A DNA stretch of 54,075 nucleotides from an uncultured Christensenella sp. (GCA_910578065.1 CAJTPB010000014.1:1-54075), one strand, 5' to 3'. Positions 31,640 through 40,433 are shown, counted from the first letter of the stretch. Notes: a model not told the origin generated them from the letters alone. Numbers and translations: made by a program.

Positions 31640-32515
31640 TTACCTGTGTTTCCCGCGGAAGAAAAGCGCAAGCGTTCCCGCGCCCGAATGCGTTCCGATC
31701 ACGCTGCCTACATAGTGCACATAAAACGTTCTGTCGCCGAATTGTTCGCGGATCAGCTTGATCAAAAATTCAACGTCTTCCATGCAATCGCCGTGACTGA
31801 TAAAAATCGGATCGTCTGCTTCCAAGGTAGAAAGTTCTTTCATGCGGTCTGCCAATGCGGAAATGGACTTTTTTCTTCCCATTGCTTTGCCGATGGGAAT
31901 CAAATGCCCCTTTTCGTCTACATGCAAGACGGGTTTGATTTTTAAGATAGATCCGACGACCGCCGTCGCGGCGGAAACCCTTCCCCCGCGCTTTAAATGA
32001 AACAGGTTATCCACCGTAAACACGTGGCAAATGTGCTGTTTCAGCCCTTCGGCATAATCGCGCGTTTCTTCGATAGAAGCGCCCGTATCCGCTTTTTTTA
32101 CAATATAATCGACGAAAAGCCCTTCTCCGAGCGAAGCGCAAAGCGAATCGACGACAAGGATCTTTCTGCCTACGTACTGTTCGGAAAGTTCCCTTGCCGC
32201 AACGGCAAACGAACCCGCCGTTCCCGAAAGTCCGGAAGAAAAGGCAACGACCAAAACGTCTTTCCCCTCTTTCACCAGCGGCTCGATCGCATGTTTCGCC
32301 TGTTCTGCGGAAATTTGAAAGGTCGTCGGCATAGAGCCGCCGCGAAGCGCTTGATAAAACCGTTTGATATCGATCGACTGCCCGTCTTCCCCTTCGTATA
32401 CGACGCCGTCCATCATAAAGCCGAGCTTTACGCACGCAACGCCGTGTTCCCGATAATAATCTTCGGGAAAATCGCAGGAAGAGTCGGTTACGATCGCAAA
32501 TTTTCTTTCGGGCAT
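31640..32515 (-). CDS. DegV-family fatty-acid-binding protein
   Basis: This 291-residue protein starts MPERKFAIVTDSSCDFPEDY, the DegV N-terminal signature (TDSxxD). It continues with 'SMPTTFQISAEQAKHAIEPL' (TSQPS-like loop), 'VAFSSGLSGTAGSF' and 'RGGRVSAATAVVGSILKIKP', all conserved fatty-acid-contact regions. Family members act as FakB-type carriers that present fatty acids to FakA kinase for phospholipid synthesis. FakA is not in the window. I placed the start at ATG 32515 behind AAGGTGGG rather than seven codons upstream. Confidence 0.95.
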   Translation of the reverse strand: MPERKFAIVTDSSCDFPEDYYREHGVACVKLGFMMDGVVYEGEDGQSIDIKRFYQALRGGSMPTTFQISAEQAKHAIEPLVKEGKDVLVVAFSSGLSGTAGSFAVAARELSEQYVGRKILVVDSLCASLGEGLFVDYIVKKADTGASIEETRDYAEGLKQHICHVFTVDNLFHLKRGGRVSAATAVVGSILKIKPVLHVDEKGHLIPIGKAMGRKKSISALADRMKELSTLEADDPIFISHGDCMEDVEFLIKLIREQFGDRTFYVHYVGSVIGTHSGAGTLALFFRGKHR

Positions 32516-32589
32516 AATTCCCACCTTATCGCACATATTTTTACCAGTATACTAAAAAGAGCGAAATTTGTCAAGATTTCGAAAAGGAC

Positions 32590-32814
32590 TTATTTTAATG
32601 CGGTAAAATTTTTTATGCGAACGGCGCGAAAGGTAAGCGAAACTTGCATACCCTGTTTCACGCGTTCCGTTTTTAAAGAAAGTTCTCCGTCTAAATCGAA
32701 ATACTCTTGGGCGATCCGTTGAAAATCGCGCAGCGCCGCGCGCTTGCTCTCTTCGTTCATCTCCTCTTTATCCGCTTCCAAAATGGCGTTTAACCGACGT
32801 AACTCTTCCCTCAT
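32590..32814 (-). CDS. minE: MinE-like cell division topological factor (divergent)
   Basis: A 74-residue protein directly downstream of minD (10-bp gap). Its size is close to MinE and its C-terminal half ('DFQRIAQEYFDLDGELSLKT' then 'VSLTFRAVRIK') resembles the MinE topological-specificity domain (I-x-K-Y-x-x-I-D ... beta strands). The N-terminus 'MREELRRLNAILEADKEEMN' takes the place of the anti-MinCD helix. Similarity is modest, so the call leans on position as well as sequence. With MinD it would set the oscillation that places the septum. Confidence 0.72.
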   Translation of the reverse strand: MREELRRLNAILEADKEEMNEESKRAALRDFQRIAQEYFDLDGELSLKTERVKQGMQVSLTFRAVRIKNFTALK

Positions 32815-32824
32815 GATTCCCCCC

Positions 32825-33592
32825 TTATAAATTGCGTTTTAAGCCGCGCTTGATTGCGCCGACAAGTCCGTTGTACTTTTTTTCCGGCTTTAAACAGCGG
32901 ATCTTTCCATCTGCATAGTAGCCCGCAAGCAAGCGGAAGGCGCGCGAGCGTTCGGAAACGTTTTCCAAAAAAATGCCGTCCTCTTCTGGGATCACCGCAA
33001 ACAGAGGCAGTTTCAGCGTGCGCGAAATTTCTTCGGGCGAAAGAATTTCCCCCCGCTTTACCATATCCCCGCGCACGAGATTAACCGCCAGACCCACCTG
33101 CGAAAGCCGATAGCTTTTCAGCATGCCCGCAACGCGGTCGGCGTCGCGCATGGCGGAAATGTGCGGCGTGGTAACAAGCAGCGCTTCATCCGCCGTTGCC
33201 GCCGCGCGGTGGAACCCCTCTTCGATGCCCGCGGGCGAGTCGATCAAAATAAAATCGAACTGCGGCGCAAGCGCGTCTAAAATCAACCGAACCGCCTGCG
33301 GCGAAACATAGCGGTCGGAAAGATGGTTGCTCGCAAGCGAGTAAAGCGTGGGAAAGCGCGGATGCCGCACAAGCGCCTGACGGGGGCGGCATCTGCCTTC
33401 AACCGCGTCTACAACGTCGTATAGCGCAAGATTTTCCACGCCGAGCACGACGTCGACGTTGTTTAAACCGAAATCGAGATCGCACACGATCACCCGCGCC
33501 CCCCGCTTTGCAAGCTGAACGCCCAAATTTGCGGTGACCGTCGTTTTTCCGACCCCGCCCTTCCCCGACGTGACGACGATTTTTCTTGCCAT
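32825..33592 (-). CDS. minD: Septum site-determining ATPase MinD
   Basis: The 255-residue ATPase has a deviant Walker A 'SGKGGVGKTTVTANLGVQLA', Switch I/II regions 'DLDFGLNNVDVVLG' and 'DFILIDSPAGIEEGF', and a basic amphipathic C-terminus ('NGLVGAIKRGLKRN') for membrane binding. I chose ATG 33592 behind GGGGGAG; an extra 46 upstream codons are open but not MinD-like. minE follows. No minC is encoded in the window, unlike the common minCDE order. Confidence 0.95.
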   Translation of the reverse strand: MARKIVVTSGKGGVGKTTVTANLGVQLAKRGARVIVCDLDFGLNNVDVVLGVENLALYDVVDAVEGRCRPRQALVRHPRFPTLYSLASNHLSDRYVSPQAVRLILDALAPQFDFILIDSPAGIEEGFHRAAATADEALLVTTPHISAMRDADRVAGMLKSYRLSQVGLAVNLVRGDMVKRGEILSPEEISRTLKLPLFAVIPEEDGIFLENVSERSRAFRLLAGYYADGKIRCLKPEKKYNGLVGAIKRGLKRNL

Positions 33593-33734
33593 ACTGCTAC
33601 TCCCCCGCGCACCCGCGCGCACCGTTTTTAAAAAATAATACCTCTTTTTGCGGGGGTGATTTTTTCCCATTTTGTCGAAGAGAAGAAAAACGCGCGGATT
33701 CGGAAAGAGCGGAAATGAGCGGCGCCCCAATCGA

Positions 33735-33763
33735 TTGCCTGATTACGCGAAATTTGTTATAAT
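33735..33763 (+). promoter_or_regulatory. Sigma-A promoter of the DUF4180 gene
   Basis: TTGCCT (33735-33740), a 17-bp spacer and TATAAT (33758-33763), 17 bp before the ATG and divergent from minD. Confidence 0.75.
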
Positions 33764-33780
33764 ATTAGGGAGGTGAAACC

Positions 33781-34149
33781 ATGCAGATCGAAATAATAAA
33801 CGAAACTACGCAGCCGATCGCCCATGTAACGGACGACCGTATTTTAATTGCCGACGTGCCCTCCGCACTCGATTTTATGACGACGGTAAAATACCGGTCG
33901 GGCTGTGAAAGCGCCGTTCTTGCAAAAGAGCGCATTTGCGAATCGTTTTTTAAATTGAGCAGCGGCCTGGCGGGCGAAATTTTGCAAAAATTTGTAAACT
34001 ACCGGTTCCGCATTGCGATTTACGGCGATTTTTCTTGCTATACAAGCAAACCGCTGAAAGATTTTATCTACGAAAGCAACAACGGAACCCAAGTGTTTTT
34101 TGCCGCAGATTTAGAAGAGGCGATAGAAAAACTTTCGGCAAAGCGATAA
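33781..34149 (+). CDS. DUF4180 family protein
   Basis: A 122-residue soluble protein matching the DUF4180 pattern: 'ADVPSALDFMTTVKYRSGCE', 'FKLSSGLAGEILQKFVNYRF', 'IAIYGDFSCYTSKPLKDFIY', 'ESNNGTQVFFAADLEEAIEK'. Members are found singly in many Bacillota; no reaction is known. GGGAGGTG precedes the ATG and the gene has its own promoter and terminator, so it is a one-gene unit. Confidence 0.9.
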   Translation: MQIEIINETTQPIAHVTDDRILIADVPSALDFMTTVKYRSGCESAVLAKERICESFFKLSSGLAGEILQKFVNYRFRIAIYGDFSCYTSKPLKDFIYESNNGTQVFFAADLEEAIEKLSAKR

Positions 34150-34153
34150 GCGC

Positions 34154-34192
34154 AAAAAAAGAGGAGCTTAACCGATAAGCTCCTCTTTTTTT
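34154..34192. terminator. Bidirectional terminator after DUF4180
   Basis: GAGGAGCTT (34161-34169) and AAGCTCCTC (34177-34185) are flanked by A7 and T7. It also serves the small minus gene ending at 34191. Confidence 0.93.
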
Positions 34193-34268
34193 ACTTTTCC
34201 GCAAGCGATTTTAAATACGCTTCGTATTCCTCGTCCGTTAAACGGGGAACTTTGTTTTTCTTTGCCAT
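34191..34268 (-). CDS. Very small protein of 25 residues
   Basis: On the minus strand GGAG followed by ATG 34268 opens a frame encoding MAKKNKVPRLTDEEYEAYLK plus SLAEK and a TAA at 34191, immediately before a strong terminator. The 'LTDEEYEAYLKSL' segment is an amphipathic helix. Ribosome site, compact size and terminator argue for a real gene. It lies just downstream of the ABC transporter gene (stop at 34324) and may be cotranscribed with it. Function unknown. Confidence 0.5.
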   Translation of the reverse strand: MAKKNKVPRLTDEEYEAYLKSLAEK

Positions 34269-34323
34269 AATAAGTAACTCCTTAAAAAGTAGTCGCTCTT
34301 ATTATGCCCCGCGCGGTTGCTTT

Positions 34324-36897
34324 TTATTCGGTGCGCAACGCGATAACGGGGTCTTTCTTTGCCGCGGCGGAAGCGGGAATCAATCCCGAAACGAGCGTAA
34401 GCAATACGCTGATAAGCACCATTACGAGCGCGGACGTAACGGGCAGTGCCGCAAGCCCCGCGATTCCCGTAAGCGAGAACAAGATCGCGTTGATCGCAAA
34501 CGACAGCAAATAGGTCACCACAACGCCGAAGATACCCGCCGCCAGCCCGATAATAAACGTTTCCGCATTAAAGAGATTACGGATATCCCGCTTCCTCGCG
34601 CCCAGCGAGCGCAGCACGCCGATTTCTTTTACCCGTTCCACAACGGATACGTAGGTGATAATACCGATCATAACGGAAGAAACGACAAGAGAAATGGCTG
34701 TAAACGCAACGAGCACGTAAGTGATCAAATCCATCATTGTGCCGATCATACCCATCATAACGGAAAGATTATCGGTATATGTAACTTTATCTTCTTCCGC
34801 GCGCCCTTCTGCGGCGTTCCATGCGTCGAGATAAGCGATCACGTTTTCTTTCCCCTCGAAGTTCTTTACGTATAAGCGGAAAGAATTGGGCGTTTCCGCC
34901 CCGCCCAATTCGCGGAAGGTGATTTGTTCGCTTACGGGCGGTCTGTTTGCGGAAATCTGCCAGCTGTAAGTGGCGGTAACGACATCCGCATCTTTCAGTT
35001 CGCGGCAAACCGCGGAATTGCGGTTGCGTTCGAGCAGCATTTCGTTCAATTCGTTGGTGTAACCCAATCCCGAATTCAAGCAGCCGTAAGTAAGCCCCTC
35101 TTTGATCTGTAAAATACCCACGACTTTTAAGGGGATCCCCCCTTCTTCGTCCATCTTGGTTTTGTGCGCCGCATAGTTATAGCTGTATTCGAGCGCGGGA
35201 TTCTTCGTAAACAGATTATCGTTGGGATAAACGGTAAACGGCTTGGCGAGAATGCGGTCGAACGTCAAACTCATCGGTTCGGAATCGGCGCCGCCCTCGC
35301 TGTTGGCAAGTTCCAAAAATTCGTCGCGCGAAAGATAGCCGAGCAACGCAAGCGACAAATCGGAAATCTGCCTGTCGCCGTTTAAAATAAGCACCGTTTC
35401 ATCGTACTTTTCGGGCATCTTCCCTTTGATCACGTCGTATTGGGAAAGGACGTATTCGGTATTGTTGGGCAATTTGCGCAATACGGAAGGCGTCATCATC
35501 TTCATCATCTGCGAAAGGGAAGCGTATTCGGGCTGTTCCGCCAGCATGCTTTTATACGTATCGATCAGCGCGCCAACGGACATCGGCGTTGCGATTTCCC
35601 TCTTTTCGCCCGTTACGGGATTTTCTACCGTGCTGACGTATTCGGTGTAAAAATTCAACGGCATTTTGTTGCCGTAACCTTCCGTAACGTCGTACAGATA
35701 TTCGGCATATTCCTGTTTATAGCCTTCCGAATCCTTTTCGTACAACGCGCGCACGTAAGAGATATAGTCGTCCGAAATATTATTCGTAACGTTCATGCCG
35801 CTTGCGATGCCTGTTAAAAAGGAATCGACGTAAACCCTGTCGTTCAGTTTTGTAATATCCATTTCGCGGTTGGTGCCTTCTTCCAAAAGCGAAGTGATAT
35901 CGTACGCCGTTTCTCTGATCTCGATGGGATAGGCGGAAAGCATTTCCGCTTGCATAGCATTGATATAGTTATTGAACCCGCCCGAAAGCGCAAGCACCAA
36001 ACAAACGCTGATAATGCCGATGCTGCCCGCAATGGAAGTAACGATGGTTCTGCCCTTTTTGGTTAAAAGGTTGCGCGCGCTCAACGCAAGCGAGGTTAAA
36101 AAACTCATGCTGGCGCGCTGCTTTTTCTCTTTTTTCTTCTTGCCGTTTTGGGGCGGCTCTTCTTTTGAAGCGGCCGCTTCCTCCTCCGCTTGGAATGCGG
36201 CTTCCGTTTCTTCCGAACCGTCGTAAGGGTTAGAGTCGGCGTCTACCAAACCGTCTTTCAAGCGCACGATGCGCGAAGCGTACTGTTCGGCAAGTTCGGG
36301 GTTGTGGGTAACCATAATTACCAGCCGTTCCCCCGCGATCTCGCGGATCAGTTCCATGATCTGCACGCTCGTCTGCGAGTCGAGCGCGCCCGTCGGTTCG
36401 TCCGCAAGCAAAATATCGGGATTGTTCACAAGCGCACGGGCGATCGCAACGCGCTGCATCTGCCCGCCCGAAAGTTGGTTGGGGCGCTTGTTTACGTGTT
36501 CGCCCAACCCCACCCGTTCGAGCGCTTGCATAGCGCGCTGTTTGCGTTCTTCTCTGCCGATCCCCGCGATCGTCAAAGCGATTTCCACGTTGCCGAGCAC
36601 CGTTTGGTGCGGGATCAAATTATACGACTGAAAAATGAACCCGATCCTGTGGTTGCGGTAAATATCCCAATCGCGGTCGTTGAAATGCTTGGTAGACTTG
36701 CCTTGAATAACAAGATCGCCCGAAGTATAATGGTCTAACCCGCCGATGATATTGAGCAGCGTGGTTTTTCCGCAGCCGGACTGCCCCAAAATGCAGACAA
36801 ATTCGTTTTTACGGAAGTCGAGCGAAACGCCCTTCAACGCGCGAACGCTGCTATCCGCAACCTTGTAATCTTTTGTGATTTCCGATAACCGTAACAT
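34324..36897 (-). CDS. MacB-like ABC transporter: ATPase fused to FtsX-type permease
   Basis: An 857-residue fusion. The N-terminal ATPase has Walker A GQSGCGKTT, Q-loop FQSYNL, signature LSGGQMQR, Walker B ILLADEPTGALD and H-loop MVTHN. A Lys/Glu linker (about 240-265) leads to the permease: a first transmembrane helix ('IVTSIAGSIGIISVCLVLAL'), a large extracytosolic domain (about 310-700), and three C-terminal helices in the FtsX fold ending 'SAAAKKDPVIALRTE'. Family members export peptides or lipids or act as mechanotransmission devices. A MarR gene lies directly upstream on the same strand, so substrate-responsive control is likely. Confidence 0.95.
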   Translation of the reverse strand: MLRLSEITKDYKVADSSVRALKGVSLDFRKNEFVCILGQSGCGKTTLLNIIGGLDHYTSGDLVIQGKSTKHFNDRDWDIYRNHRIGFIFQSYNLIPHQTVLGNVEIALTIAGIGREERKQRAMQALERVGLGEHVNKRPNQLSGGQMQRVAIARALVNNPDILLADEPTGALDSQTSVQIMELIREIAGERLVIMVTHNPELAEQYASRIVRLKDGLVDADSNPYDGSEETEAAFQAEEEAAASKEEPPQNGKKKKEKKQRASMSFLTSLALSARNLLTKKGRTIVTSIAGSIGIISVCLVLALSGGFNNYINAMQAEMLSAYPIEIRETAYDITSLLEEGTNREMDITKLNDRVYVDSFLTGIASGMNVTNNISDDYISYVRALYEKDSEGYKQEYAEYLYDVTEGYGNKMPLNFYTEYVSTVENPVTGEKREIATPMSVGALIDTYKSMLAEQPEYASLSQMMKMMTPSVLRKLPNNTEYVLSQYDVIKGKMPEKYDETVLILNGDRQISDLSLALLGYLSRDEFLELANSEGGADSEPMSLTFDRILAKPFTVYPNDNLFTKNPALEYSYNYAAHKTKMDEEGGIPLKVVGILQIKEGLTYGCLNSGLGYTNELNEMLLERNRNSAVCRELKDADVVTATYSWQISANRPPVSEQITFRELGGAETPNSFRLYVKNFEGKENVIAYLDAWNAAEGRAEEDKVTYTDNLSVMMGMIGTMMDLITYVLVAFTAISLVVSSVMIGIITYVSVVERVKEIGVLRSLGARKRDIRNLFNAETFIIGLAAGIFGVVVTYLLSFAINAILFSLTGIAGLAALPVTSALVMVLISVLLTLVSGLIPASAAAKKDPVIALRTE

Positions 36898-36912
36898 GTC
36901 GTTTTCTCCTTG

Positions 36913-37371
36913 TTACAAACTCTTTTCGTCCATTTCGCCGCGGACGGAAGCGAGGGTAGATGCAAATTCGTCGTACGTGCGAATCAGCCCGTTGGTTTTT
37001 TCTTCCCCAAGCCGTTGAACGACCTGTTCCATAATAGAATTCGCCTGTTTGCATTGCTCTTCGAACACCGCATAAGCCTGTTCGGATAATTGTATGTAGG
37101 CGATTTTTTTATCCGTAGGGGAATCTACCCGCTGCAAAATGCCCCGCTCTTCCATCTTCGAAACGATTTGCGAAACGGCGGAACGGGTAACGCCCAATCT
37201 GCGCGCAAGTTCGGAAGATATGATTTTTTGATCTTTTTCCCCCTCCATAATAATTTCGCGCAGCAAGCGGAATTCCGTTTTACTCAACTTCGCGCCCACC
37301 ATAAAAAAGTCGAGACTTTCCATTTCTTTTACGATTTGAATGAATTTGACGAGATATTCGTTGATTTCCAT
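36913..37371 (-). CDS. MarR-family transcriptional regulator of the ABC transporter
   Basis: A 152-residue winged-helix protein: 'KLSKTEFRLLREIIMEGEKD', 'ELARRLGVTRSAVSQIVSKM' (recognition helix), 'VDSPTDKKIAYIQLS' (wing) and a C-terminal helix. ATG 37371 has GGAGG upstream. The transporter gene begins 15 bp after its stop. A consensus promoter and an operator-like palindrome precede it, so it probably represses the marR-ABC operon until a ligand binds. Confidence 0.94.
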   Translation of the reverse strand: MEINEYLVKFIQIVKEMESLDFFMVGAKLSKTEFRLLREIIMEGEKDQKIISSELARRLGVTRSAVSQIVSKMEERGILQRVDSPTDKKIAYIQLSEQAYAVFEEQCKQANSIMEQVVQRLGEEKTNGLIRTYDEFASTLASVRGEMDEKSL

Positions 37372-37401
37372 GCCCTTCCTCCCGAAAACGTTGGGTAATG
37401 A

Positions 37402-37419
37402 TTGTTCCGTACTGAACAA
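37402..37419. promoter_or_regulatory. Candidate MarR operator
   Basis: TTGTTC-CGTACT-GAACAA has perfect 6-bp arms and lies between the -10 element (37430-37435) and the marR start (37371). Confidence 0.55.
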
Positions 37420-37429
37420 ATTCTATGAT

Positions 37430-37459
37430 ATTATACACGCGTTTGAAAGAGAATGTCAA
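37430..37459 (-). promoter_or_regulatory. Consensus promoter of the marR-ABC operon
   Basis: On the minus strand TTGACA (37454-37459), an 18-bp spacer and TATAAT (37430-37435) match consensus hexamers exactly. Confidence 0.88.
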
Positions 37460-37501
37460 CCGCAGAAACAAATATATTGTAAATTTTCACAACAATATCA
37501 T

Positions 37502-38635
37502 TTACGGCTTTTCCGTTTTGGGCGGCTTTGCGCCCAAATAAGAATAAAAATAACACTCTAAATCGGCGTTGTACAGCTTTCTGTTTTTATCCGCGCGCCT
37601 GCCGAACGCCCGTTCCGCACCCCCGTAAGCCGTTATAAAATAACAGCTCCAATCGGGCAAACGGCGGAAGGTACGCGAAAAAGAGGAATACAGGGCGAAC
37701 AGATCTTCCGATTTGCCCAACCGTTCGCCGTACGGCGGATTGGATAGAATCACCCCGTACCGCAAATCGCAAGAAAAATCTTTTACGTCCGCCGCGCGAA
37801 AGGCGATGCAATCTTCAACGCCTGCACGCCGCGCGTGAAATTTTGCCGTTTCGATCGCCTTAGGCGAAATATCACAGGCGAAAATTTGCGGTTTCGCCCT
37901 TTCGTTTTTCAAATCGCGCGCTTCTTCGCGCGCCGTTTGCAGCACGGAAGGCGCGCACTTCCACCGCGTAAAATCGAATTCGCGCGCCCCGTTCGGGGCA
38001 ATTTTGCGGGCAATCATCGCCGCTTCAATGGGAATGGTACCGCTTCCGCAAAAGAGATCGGCAAACGGCTTTTCCGCATGAAAAAAAGTGCAGTCTAACA
38101 GCGCGGCGGCAACCGTTTCGCGCAACGGCGCGTCGTAAGTAAGGGTGCGGTATCCCCGCTTATGCAATCCGTCGCCAGAGGTATCGAGCGTTACCGTGAC
38201 ATTATCGCCGATAATGGAAAACCCGACGATTGCGCGTTCCCCCTTTTCGTCTAACGTGCGCACGCCCAACTTTTCGCGCAGGCGGTTGACGATCGCCTTT
38301 TTTACCACCCCGCCCGAAGCCTTAACCGCCATCAACGCGCTTTTTTGGCACTTTCCGTCGATCAAAATGCGGGAATGCGCCGTTAAAAATTCCTCGAACG
38401 GAAGGGCAAAAACGCCCTCGTACAATTCGTCGAAAGTGCGGGCGGGAAATTCACCCAAACACAAAAGCACCCGCTCGCCCGCACGCAAAAACACGTTTAA
38501 ACGGGCGATATCTTCCCAATCCCCCTCGGCGCGCACCCGCCCGTCTACGGCGGGGCATTCTCCGTAGCCCAGCCGCTTTAATTCTCTTTTTAAGGGCGCT
38601 TCCAATCCCGCCGCAACGGGGATCAGCAACTTCAT
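37502..38635 (-). CDS. THUMP-domain class I RNA methyltransferase (RlmL/YpsC type)
   Basis: A 377-residue S-adenosylmethionine-dependent RNA methylase. The N-terminus (to about 160) is ferredoxin-like plus THUMP ('LIPVAAGLEAPLKRELKRLG', 'KSALMAVKASGGVVKKAIVN'). The catalytic domain has 'GLHKRGYRTLTYDAPLRETV', the SAM motif 'FADLFCGSGTIPIEAAMIA' and the N6-methylase motif NPPYGERLG. Relatives methylate guanine N2 of 23S rRNA (G2445 in E. coli RlmL), though the motif resembles N6 enzymes. It is transcribed after the CNNM-type gene, with a terminator between them. Confidence 0.92.
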   Translation of the reverse strand: MKLLIPVAAGLEAPLKRELKRLGYGECPAVDGRVRAEGDWEDIARLNVFLRAGERVLLCLGEFPARTFDELYEGVFALPFEEFLTAHSRILIDGKCQKSALMAVKASGGVVKKAIVNRLREKLGVRTLDEKGERAIVGFSIIGDNVTVTLDTSGDGLHKRGYRTLTYDAPLRETVAAALLDCTFFHAEKPFADLFCGSGTIPIEAAMIARKIAPNGAREFDFTRWKCAPSVLQTAREEARDLKNERAKPQIFACDISPKAIETAKFHARRAGVEDCIAFRAADVKDFSCDLRYGVILSNPPYGERLGKSEDLFALYSSFSRTFRRLPDWSCYFITAYGGAERAFGRRADKNRKLYNADLECYFYSYLGAKPPKTEKP

Positions 38636-38652
38636 AGGTATCTCCTCCGCAC

Positions 38653-38676
38653 AAAAAACGGCGGCATACGCCGCCG
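38653..38676 (-). terminator. Terminator after the CNNM-type gene
   Basis: CGGCGGC (38659-38665) and GCCGCCG (38670-38676) form a stem; six T follow on the minus strand. Confidence 0.88.
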
Positions 38677-38689
38677 TAACCGCTTGTAA

Positions 38690-39748
38690 TTATTCTTCGG
38701 TATCGTCTACCGATTCGGGATTCTGCGGTTCCGGAATAAACGGCTGAATGGGTTCGGTATCGGGCGTTAAATCGAACTTGTCGTCTAAATCGCCCAACAG
38801 TTCCCCGATGATATCTTCCCGCGTAATCAGCCCCAATGCGTTCCCCTCGCCGCCGACAAGCACCATATGCTCGCGCAGTGTTTGCATGCGCTCTAACTGG
38901 TCGGAAATTTTTTCGTCCGCAGTCGTCCAAGAAACGGGGCGCAGTATGTTGGCGAAATCTTCCCTGCCCGAAAGCAGATTTTCGTAAAAGTCCGCGCGGT
39001 ACAATACGCCGATAATGTTCCCTTTGCTCCCCTTATATACGGGAATACGCGAAAAGTTGGTTTCGCGGAACAGTTTGTAAACGGCATGCGGGTTTGCGCG
39101 CACTTCTACCGTAATCACCCTATCGAGCGGGATCATGCACGAACCGACGTGCAATTCGTCGTAGCGCAGCGTTTTGGTGATTAAATCGTGTTCCTTCTCG
39201 TTTAACACCCCTTCTTCGCGGACGTCGGAAACGAGCATTTTAAATTCTTCTTCCGTAAACTTGGGCTTTTTCTTGTTTAAGCCGAACACCAAAAATACCA
39301 GTTTTTTCCACAACCCGAACAGCCAATTCAGCGGCATAAACGCGATGGAACACACATACAGCACGTATGCGGAAAAGCATGCGAATTTTTCGGGCGATTC
39401 TTTTGCGAGCGTTTTGGGGGTAACTTCCCCGAAAATCAAAATGACCACCGTCAGCACGATCGTAGAAAGGGTCGCGCCGAAATCGCCTACAAGCCGCGTA
39501 AACATAACCGTGGAAATAGACGCCGCGGAAATATTTACGATGTTGTTGCCGATCAAAAGGGTGGTTAAAACATTATTGTAATTTTCACTCAGTTTCAGCG
39601 CAAGCCGCGCAGAGCGCTTTTTATTTGCGTAACGGCGCATGCGCACCGTACTGAAACTTGTGTAAGCGGTTTCCGTTGCGCTGAAAAAGCCGGAAACGCA
39701 AACGAGCACGAGCAAAGCGATTAACAGACCTATCGTGGTACTGTCCAT
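38690..39748 (-). CDS. CNNM/HlyC-type transporter with DUF21 and CBS domains
   Basis: A 352-residue membrane protein. The DUF21 domain spans about 1-180, with helices at 7-27, 60-85, 90-112 and 125-150 and 'LLIGNNIVNISAASISTVMF'. Two CBS domains follow ('MIPLDRVITVEVRANPHAVY', 'MVLVGGEGNALGLITREDII') and an acidic Pro-rich tail. Relatives move Mg2+ or Co2+ and sense nucleotides via CBS; a CorC transporter-associated domain is not seen, so it is the short form. Start is uncertain: AGGAG suits neither the ATG 39748 (too far) nor an in-frame TTG four codons earlier (too near). Confidence 0.92.
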   Translation of the reverse strand: MDSTTIGLLIALLVLVCVSGFFSATETAYTSFSTVRMRRYANKKRSARLALKLSENYNNVLTTLLIGNNIVNISAASISTVMFTRLVGDFGATLSTIVLTVVILIFGEVTPKTLAKESPEKFACFSAYVLYVCSIAFMPLNWLFGLWKKLVFLVFGLNKKKPKFTEEEFKMLVSDVREEGVLNEKEHDLITKTLRYDELHVGSCMIPLDRVITVEVRANPHAVYKLFRETNFSRIPVYKGSKGNIIGVLYRADFYENLLSGREDFANILRPVSWTTADEKISDQLERMQTLREHMVLVGGEGNALGLITREDIIGELLGDLDDKFDLTPDTEPIQPFIPEPQNPESVDDTEE

Positions 39749-39822
39749 AGAAAAAAACAAAATCTCCTTAATAAAAATAGAATAATTATAAATACCACCC
39801 TAAGGGCGGCATCAAACAAAAA

Positions 39823-40257
39823 TTAACGGCTTTGTGCGGAATTTTCGCCCGAAAGCACAAACAAGCGGGTATCTTCCGCCGATTTTTCGCCGCGTTCGGT
39901 TACTTTTAACGTAAGAACGGGTATTTTTTCGGCAGGAGCGCTTGCGCGCGGAAGAGGTTCCCGCTTTGCGGCGGGCTTCGCCTTCGGCTTTTCGTAAACG
40001 GCGACCGCCCGCGCGACCGATTCGGGATCGAACTTTTCGGGCAGTTCGGGTTCGGGATATATTCCCGCGGAAAGGGCAATTTGATTGCCCCGTTTTTCCT
40101 CTTCTTTTAATTTTAAATAGGCAACGGCGCACGGATTGGGCGTATGGCGGTTGCAATAGCGGCAGCGCGCGTATTTTTCGCACATGTCGCACCCGCGCCG
40201 TTCGCTTTCGCGCCATTTGATCAGATCGAGATAATGCTGTAACTGCCGTAATTTCAT
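39823..40257 (-). CDS. Cysteine-rich protein of unknown function
   Basis: A 144-residue protein with an N-terminal cluster, CDMCEKYARCRYCNRHTPNP then C (residues 23-43), whose Cys/His spacing suggests a zinc site. The rest is low-complexity, Lys/Ala/Pro-rich ('PKAKPAAKREPLPRASAPAE'), with a C-terminal strand-rich piece ('VLTLKVTERGEKS'). No family recognised. GGAGG precedes the ATG, supporting translation. It stands alone between TtcA-like and CNNM-type genes. Confidence 0.65.
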   Translation of the reverse strand: MKLRQLQHYLDLIKWRESERRGCDMCEKYARCRYCNRHTPNPCAVAYLKLKEEEKRGNQIALSAGIYPEPELPEKFDPESVARAVAVYEKPKAKPAAKREPLPRASAPAEKIPVLTLKVTERGEKSAEDTRLFVLSGENSAQSR

Positions 40258-40296
40258 GTATTTCCTCCGTATTATTATACTGTGAAACCGCGTAAA

Positions 40297-40433
40297 ATTA
40301 TCCTTCTTTTTCGGGATATTCTTGCAAAAAACTTTTCAGCTTGCCCTTTGTTCGGTTTCCGTTTTGCACGCCGCTGCAAAATCATCCTTATTCTTCGGGA
40401 TATTCTTGCAAAAAACTTTTCAGCTTGCCCTTT
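40297..40433. repeat. Direct duplication of the 3' end of the TtcA-like gene
   Basis: Bases 40381-40433, which include the last codons and stop of the TtcA-like gene, recur at 40297-40349 with three mismatches; the last 40 bp (40394-40433 and 40310-40349) are identical. Offset is 84 bp. The outer copy is outside any gene. Confidence 0.92.
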
